Origin: CAZCSK01 sp964501265
GTDB taxonomy: Bacteria; Actinomycetota; CADDZG01; JAHWKV01
Direction of reading: 5' to 3'
Assembly: GCA_964501265.1 (NCBI GenBank)
Contig: CAZCSK010000022.1
Span: 1 to 37,577, forward strand
Length of the DNA: 37,577 bases
The notes beneath the pieces are model-generated. The model saw only the letters and a list, made by a program, of their open reading frames with translations, made no database searches and had not been told where the DNA came from. Shown piece by piece: positions 34,134 to 37,577 of this stretch (position 1 is the first letter of the stretch; every line of letters starts with the position of its first letter). The position numbers were made by a program, and so were the translations under genes.

Positions 34134-34496
34134 GGCTCACGCGCAAGGCTCCAGGTCAGACTCTCCTGTCGTTGTCGTGTTGGCATGCAAGTCTCCCCCG
34201 CGCTGCCGCCACCGAAAAGGGACGTTCTTCCCTCTGATTGGGGGCCGTTCGGCCCTACGGGCACCAACGGTCATTTATGCAGGATGTCAGTGGAACGAAC
34301 GACTCGCCGCACGCCGCAGAGGCATGGGCTGCCTTCGCCAGGAAGAGCGTGTGAGCACGAACCTGGCCAAGGATTCTTGAGAGCGGGGAACCGACGCCTC
34401 GCTCTTGGAGGATTTCGACCGCGCGCGGAAGGAAGTATCGGTGACTACTCGGAATCCGTCGATTCCAAGCTGAACCGGTGAGAGGGCCGACTGAGT
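34134..34496. other. Gene-poor stretch with regulatory boxes; possible small RNA or short ORF
   Basis: This 363-base stretch lies between hemY and the second CBS-BON gene (both minus). It holds a tandem DevR-like box pair at 34219-34255. Behind the pair on the plus strand are an ORF of 25 codons (34277-34354, MQDVSGTNDSPHAAEAWAAF plus five residues) and, in another frame, fragments ending near 34473 (ERGTDASLLEDFDRARKE). No single frame is convincing, so the boxes may drive a small RNA, a short protein or a decayed gene. Confidence 0.4.
34219..34255. promoter_or_regulatory. Tandem DevR-like boxes with no clear target gene
   Basis: GGGAC-GTTC-TTCCC (34219, 7 of 10) and a perfect GGGCC-GTTC-GGCCC (34242) start 23 bp apart and share the same spacer, GTTC. 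In the other pairs the stronger copy is proximal to the target; here that points to the plus strand, where no clear gene follows. hemY on the minus strand is the alternative target. The first copy has the GGGAC half-site known from mycobacterial DosR boxes. Confidence 0.65.
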
Positions 34497-35156
34497 TTAG
34501 AAGGGGCTGGATTCACTTACCAGACGCAGACCAGAGATATCTACGTCAACGACTCCGTCGATTCTCCTCAGCAGCCGCCGAACGGCGTCGGCATGGGGCT
34601 TGTCCTCGGCATGGCCGATGACCGCGACGATTCCGTCATTTACCCGGATATCCAAACCGTCCTGGTCGATCAGGATGTCCTGTATCAAAGATGCTCGCGC
34701 CGCTCGCTGGATCTGCTCGTCGCTACGTAGAAAGACCTTAAGGACATCGTTTCGAGTAACAAGGCCGGCAATCTTGCCGTTTCGGACGATTGGCACCCGG
34801 TTGATCCCCCTGCGGGTCATTAGGACCGCCAGTTGCCGGACCGTGGTTTCCTCAGTGGCAGTGATCGGTTCCCCACTCATGATGTCTCGGGCGTCTCGCC
34901 CACGATACCGACGGGTCTCCTCCTCAGCCTGAGTTCTTCGGAATCGGGAGGGCGATACGAGATCATCGACCGTCATCTCCTTCAACAGAAGATCAGCTTC
35001 TGACACTATGCCGAGGATGGCCCCATCGTTGTTGACCACCGGCACGCCGCTTATGTGTCGCTCAACCAGAATCCGAGCGATCTCGGATACGGTGGTGTCT
35101 GGACTGACCGTGACCACCGGTTGCGTCATGACCTCCCCCGCCTTGAGCTCCTTCAT
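34497..35156 (-). CDS. CBS-CBS-BON domain protein
   Basis: The 219-residue protein has the CBS domains MKELKAGEVMTQPVVTVSPD to about residue 60 and ARDIMSGEPITATEETTVRQ to about 150, then a BON module (about 155-215: LDIRVNDGIVAVIGHAEDKP and IDGVVDVDISGLRLV). It repeats the architecture of the protein at 19768-20502. The linker between the CBS motifs (RFRRTQAEEETRRYRGR) is highly charged. The ATG has GGAGGTGGAGC upstream as ribosome binding site. Boxes at 35245 (perfect) and 35268 lie about 88 bases before the start. Adenine-nucleotide sensing under low oxygen is the likely role; the BON module may localise it to the membrane. Confidence 0.88.
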   Translation of the reverse strand: MKELKAGEVMTQPVVTVSPDTTVSEIARILVERHISGVPVVNNDGAILGIVSEADLLLKEMTVDDLVSPSRFRRTQAEEETRRYRGRDARDIMSGEPITATEETTVRQLAVLMTRRGINRVPIVRNGKIAGLVTRNDVLKVFLRSDEQIQRAARASLIQDILIDQDGLDIRVNDGIVAVIGHAEDKPHADAVRRLLRRIDGVVDVDISGLRLVSESSPF

Positions 35157-35620
35157 CGCTCCACCTCCATGTTTGTTGGTTTGGCAAACTGCGGGAACCG
35201 ATCCCGCCGCTTGTAGCCTGGCATTCGCTGGCCTTTAACCGGTAGGGCCGTTTGGCCCTGCCGGTTAAGGACGTTTGGGCTCTAACTGCAGGCCGCGGAA
35301 CGCCTATAGGATGACCCCTTGGGACATCTCTGCAAACCGTGGTCGAACAGGATTTTCCACAAGCGCGCAGCCGTCTTGGGCCGTTAGACGGGAATTCGGT
35401 GGTGTCAACGGTTCAGTATGGCAAGGGGCCGAGAGGTTCCCGGCCGTCCGTGGGCAAGCCCCGGCCTTGGAGCTCATGCCTCTCTTTCTTGAAGGAGACT
35501 TCGATCGACGGAATCTCCACCCATGCTCGGGGCCTCCTGGCGCCGACGGCGACGCACGTCTGCACCGACCCCGGCCGGTCCGCCATCCCGCTCCTGGTTC
35601 TAACCTCCCGACGAGGGATC
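35157..35620. other. Long intergenic stretch upstream of the second CBS-BON gene
   Basis: This 464-base stretch has the box pair at 35245-35281. Open frames across it (for example from 35275 and 35339 on the plus strand) have irregular composition and no ribosome binding site and look non-coding until the small membrane ORF at 35621. Single matches to the box (GGGCC-TCCT-GGCGC at 35530 and GGGCC-GAGA-GGTTC at 35426) have no partner at 23 bp and may be chance. Confidence 0.5.
35245..35281. promoter_or_regulatory. Tandem DevR-like boxes before the second CBS-BON gene
   Basis: A perfect GGGCC-GTTT-GGCCC (35245) and a weak AGGAC-GTTT-GGGCT (35268) start 23 bp apart with the same spacer. The perfect box lies within a longer inverted repeat (TTAACCGGTAGGGCC and GGCCCTGCCGGTTAA, 35235-35268 region, one wobble), forming a 15-bp arm pair. 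The strong copy is proximal to the minus-strand gene at 35156. Confidence 0.7.
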
Positions 35621-35737
35621 ATGAAGGAGGACACCAGCGGGTGGGTGCTGCGATGGGCCGGGGCTCTGGGCGCGGCCCTTCTCGTAGCGCTCGACGTCTA
35701 CCTGCTCGTTGGGTTCCTATTAGCACCGTTTACGTGA
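35621..35737 (+). CDS. Possible 38-aa single-helix membrane peptide
   Basis: ATG at 35621, with GAGGG four bases upstream, opens a 38-codon frame: a short polar head (MKEDTSGWVLRW) and one membrane helix (AGALGAALLVALDVYLLVGF) ending LLAPFT. The regular hydrophobic helix argues for a real small protein. The TGA at 35735-35737 is directly followed by a perfect GGGCC-GTTC-GGCCC palindrome. No homologue is recognised. Confidence 0.45.
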   Translation: MKEDTSGWVLRWAGALGAALLVALDVYLLVGFLLAPFT

Positions 35738-35751
35738 GGGCCGTTCGGCCC
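35738..35751. promoter_or_regulatory. Solitary perfect DevR-like box
   Basis: GGGCC-GTTC-GGCCC is perfect and identical to the one at 34242, but I found no second copy at 23 bp on either side. It is flanked by a further inverted pair, GCACC and GGTGC (35723-35761 region). It may control something at about 35752-35950, where I see no clear gene, or act as a hairpin behind the small ORF that ends at 35737. Confidence 0.5.
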
Positions 35752-35950
35752 TAACAGGTGCGAGGCCCGTCTCATAGACGTTGGTCACCATTTAGGCCGC
35801 TGGCGGCCACGAGAAGAGGCGAAAGTGCTGGCGTTTGCGGAGAGGGGAATTGATGTCCACCCACTTTCCCGAGATCTATTGACCCGGCGGCATGATCGCG
35901 AGGTACCAATCCCGCTGATATTTCACCCTAGAGACTTAACCTCTTTGCGG

Positions 35951-36766
35951 CTACCGACCCTTAAATTCGTCCATGGAGTTGTAGATACCGAAGATATTGC
36001 CGGCCACGAAATCCCACAGGCGGATCGGCAGCAGACCCTTGAGGAACATTGAAACCCGCACGGTCCAGGGCATGGTCAACATGGGCTTGCCCACCTTCAT
36101 CGCCGCCCATACGCGTTTGACCACGTATTCCGGCGTGAGGATGGGCGTCATCAGCGGCGCTTTGGCGCCCTCAAACATGCCGGTGGAGATATAGCTTGGG
36201 CATACGGTCGTGACCTTCACATGGCTGTGGCCTTCCTTCTGCATTTCCAAGCGGACCGTGTCGGACCAGCCGGTGGCGGCCCACTTGGACGCGCAGTAAA
36301 CGCTCATCCTGGGATTCGAGACCAGACCCGCAGCGGAAGCGATGTTGATGACACGGCACTCGGTCTTGGAAGCAATCATCGCCGGCAGGAATTCGCGCGC
36401 AACATACATCGGGGCCAGCGAATTGATCGCCATCGTCAGCCAGATGTCGGCGTGGCTGTGTTCCCAGAAGTATTTGCCGCGCACGATGCCGGCGTTGTTG
36501 AACACGATGTCTGGATCGCCCACTTCCTTGCGCACTTTCGCGGCGGCGTCCTGGATTGCCTCCATTTTGGACACGTCCACGATATATGCGTGGACGTTGC
36601 CGCCCTTGTCCATGAGCTCCTTGACCGTTGCGTCCAGCGCCGGCTGGTTGATGTCCCACAGAATCACCGCGGAGGCTTCTTCCGCCACCGCGAGCTGGGC
36701 GTAGATCTTGCCCATGCCCATGGCCGCGCCAGTGATGAGAACTTTCTTGCCTGCGACGTTTTCCAT
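35951..36766 (-). CDS. Short-chain dehydrogenase/reductase
   Basis: The 271-residue protein is a classical SDR: cofactor motif TGAAMGMG (residues 12-19), DINQPAL (an aspartate after strand 2, which favours NAD), NNAG, and the catalytic set S-Y-K in NIASAAGLVSNPRMSVYCAS plus K. The C-terminal segment VWAAMKVGKPMLTMPWTVRV and FLKGLLPIRLWDFV resembles the retinol/long-chain alcohol dehydrogenase-like SDR16C group, often membrane-associated. Its ribosome binding site is GAGGAGGG, about 12 bases before ATG 36766. Codon choice and this subgroup look unlike nearby genes, which may mean transfer; I could not test it. The substrate is unknown. Confidence 0.88.
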   Translation of the reverse strand: MENVAGKKVLITGAAMGMGKIYAQLAVAEEASAVILWDINQPALDATVKELMDKGGNVHAYIVDVSKMEAIQDAAAKVRKEVGDPDIVFNNAGIVRGKYFWEHSHADIWLTMAINSLAPMYVAREFLPAMIASKTECRVINIASAAGLVSNPRMSVYCASKWAATGWSDTVRLEMQKEGHSHVKVTTVCPSYISTGMFEGAKAPLMTPILTPEYVVKRVWAAMKVGKPMLTMPWTVRVSMFLKGLLPIRLWDFVAGNIFGIYNSMDEFKGR

Positions 36767-36847
36767 TTTAGTAATCCCCCTCCTCGTATGTGTTGGGCCG
36801 TCTCAGCAACGGCTTGACGGCACGCTCTGCTCTCGAAGTGGCCGGCG

Positions 36848-37210
36848 TCAAAGGGCCTTTAGAAGGGGCTCTATCTCCAAAGGGGTAGCCACGTTGTCCC
36901 ATCGCTGCAGGATTTTTCCGTCGGCTCCGATCAGGAACACCCGCGGCTCCTGAAGGTCATCGTCGCGCAGCAACCACTCCGCAGCAGCTTTGTTGATGGT
37001 GTTGCTCCGCCGGTCGCGCCAGATCTCAACATGGATGAACACCGCCTTCTCCGAGTAGGTCTTAGCGAAGTCCTCAACCATGTCGGTCACGGGTCCGCAG
37101 AAGCGGCTGACGCAGAACGTCGGCGTCGAGAAGACGACGAGGATGGGGCGGCGCTGTTCGAGGGCAGACTTGATCGTCGGCGCGTAATATGCAACTCCTT
37201 TCGTTCGTTC
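36848..37210 (-). pseudogene. Thioredoxin-like protein, 5'-truncated or frameshifted
   Basis: The frame read back from 36848 gives a thioredoxin-like domain with a redox pair C-VSRF-C in VVFSTPTFCVSRFCGPVTDM, then FIHVEIWRD and PRVFLIGADGKILQRWDNVA. It has no usable start: it opens at 37210, just after a TGA, and there is no ATG, GTG or TTG before the cysteines. The first in-frame GTG (37090) lies behind them. An ATG at 37215 in the next frame would join if one A were lost from GAAAGG (MRTNEGVAYYAPTIK). Related actinobacterial proteins known to me carry an N-terminal extension, missing here. So it is a decayed gene, a frameshift error or a non-standard start; an AAGGAG sits near 37200. Confidence 0.65.
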
Positions 37211-37245
37211 TCATGATGTTGGCAGGCGTCGCGGTTCCGCCGATA

Positions 37246-37282
37246 GGTCCGTTGGTCCCTTTGCTTTGGGGCCGGTTGGCCC
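37246..37282. promoter_or_regulatory. Tandem DevR-like boxes before the 72-aa gene
   Basis: GGTCC-GTTG-GTCCC (37246, 8 of 10) and a perfect GGGCC-GGTT-GGCCC (37269) start 23 bp apart. The perfect copy is 61 bases before the ATG at 37344, as for the CBS-BON gene at 19768. The thioredoxin-like fragment on the minus strand begins about 36 bases from the other side. Confidence 0.65.
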
Positions 37283-37343
37283 TTGGCGGATCATGGTCAG
37301 CCCCGGACAATCGAAGTGCACTCATCGAAGGAAGGGGAGAGCA

Positions 37344-37562
37344 ATGTCGACAGATACAGAGACAGATACAGAGGAGGAGAAGGCGCCCCGAGCGGCATCC
37401 GCGGTGGGGTCGCCAACCGGGCTTATCGGTAAGGCCTGGTACGCGGCCGTGGGGGCATTCGACCTTATCGGGGAGCGGATAGACGGCCTCTACGAGCGGG
37501 GGAAGTCCAAAGCCACCGCGAAGACGACGCCCAAGAAGAAGAACCGTGGTACGAAGAGGTAG
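37344..37562 (+). CDS. Small charged protein of unknown function (72 aa)
   Basis: The product has an acidic N-terminus (MSTDTETDTEEEKAP), a central helix that looks amphipathic (LIGKAWYAAVGAFDLIGERI) and a Lys-rich tail (KSKATAKTTPKKKNRGTKR). The acidic head, amphipathic middle and basic tail suggest binding to membrane, nucleic acid or storage granules; the Lys-rich tail is reminiscent of actinobacterial heparin-binding or nucleoid proteins, without clear homology. The ATG has GGGGAGA six bases upstream, and tandem boxes (37246 and 37269) precede it, so it likely belongs to the same regulon. It is complete within the window. Confidence 0.65.
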   Translation: MSTDTETDTEEEKAPRAASAVGSPTGLIGKAWYAAVGAFDLIGERIDGLYERGKSKATAKTTPKKKNRGTKR

Positions 37563-37577
37563 CAACATCGCCAGGAT

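Noticed and set aside
35791..35812. GGCCGC-TG-GCGGCC palindrome as another DevR-like box
   Set aside because: The half-site order and centre do not match the consensus and there is no partner; GC-rich chance palindrome.
35825..36052. Plus-strand frame of 75 codons before and over the SDR gene end
   Set aside because: No ribosome binding site, 100 bases antisense to a convincing SDR gene and no recognisable motif.
23397..37282. GGGCC-N4-GGCCC palindromes as rho-independent terminators or REP elements
   Set aside because: They lie upstream of genes, often between divergent genes, lack T tracts (except a T run after 23410), and recur in pairs with fixed 23-bp spacing, which fits operators better. 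The solitary copy at 35738 could still be a terminator.

Overview
The window is most likely a chromosomal segment of an actinobacterium, probably from a poorly sampled lineage; I cannot place it below phylum. The evidence is the gene order polA-rpsA-coaE-(HAD)-uvrB followed further along by uvrA, which matches the order known from Mycobacterium; frequent GTG and TTG starts; a DNA polymerase I without proofreading residues; a HemY-type porphyrin oxidase; and a DevR/DevS-like two-component system. There are no rRNA, tRNA, CRISPR or insertion-sequence signatures.

Positions 1-8450 hold a small exported protein, a methyltransferase, uvrA (minus strand), an XRE regulator/nucleotidyltransferase pair resembling a toxin-antitoxin module, a membrane protein overlapping kynureninase, and an SDR-cNMP-binding fusion gene broken by one frameshift. 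Positions 8488-17704 are a minus-strand housekeeping block: polA, rpsA, coaE, HAD phosphatase, uvrB, a membrane protein and an amidohydrolase. Positions 17726-19633 hold a secreted Cys-Ser-Cys protein, a VapBC-like module and a Cys-rich small protein.

Positions 19671-37562 look like one hypoxia/nitrite-respiration island. It contains a DevS-like heme-GAF kinase and DevR-like regulator, two CBS-CBS-BON proteins, two paralogous 157-159 aa proteins, a copper nitrite reductase with a fused C-terminal cupredoxin, and a seven-gene operon for a b6-type Rieske/cytochrome b complex with a c-type cytochrome, a GltD-like flavin/ferredoxin protein and a cupredoxin lipoprotein. A radical SAM/SPASM protein lies beside hemY.

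The main discovery is a repeated intergenic signal. A 14-bp palindrome, GGGCC-N4-GGCCC, occurs perfectly five times (23397, 34242, 35245, 35738, 37269). At eight sites it occurs as a pair of strong and degenerate copies whose starts are exactly 23 bp apart. These pairs lie in front of nearly every gene group of the island, including the operon encoding the two-component system itself. The known mycobacterial DosR/DevR box has a GGGAC-N4-GTCCC core, and the DevR-like protein here keeps the recognition-helix segment KTVKNYVS. I infer an autoregulated DevR-type regulon with a variant box that controls nitrite respiration and associated stress proteins. This rests on sequence pattern and context only. 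Several boxes also point at stretches with no clear gene (34256-34496, around 35752-35950), where small RNAs or short proteins may be hidden.
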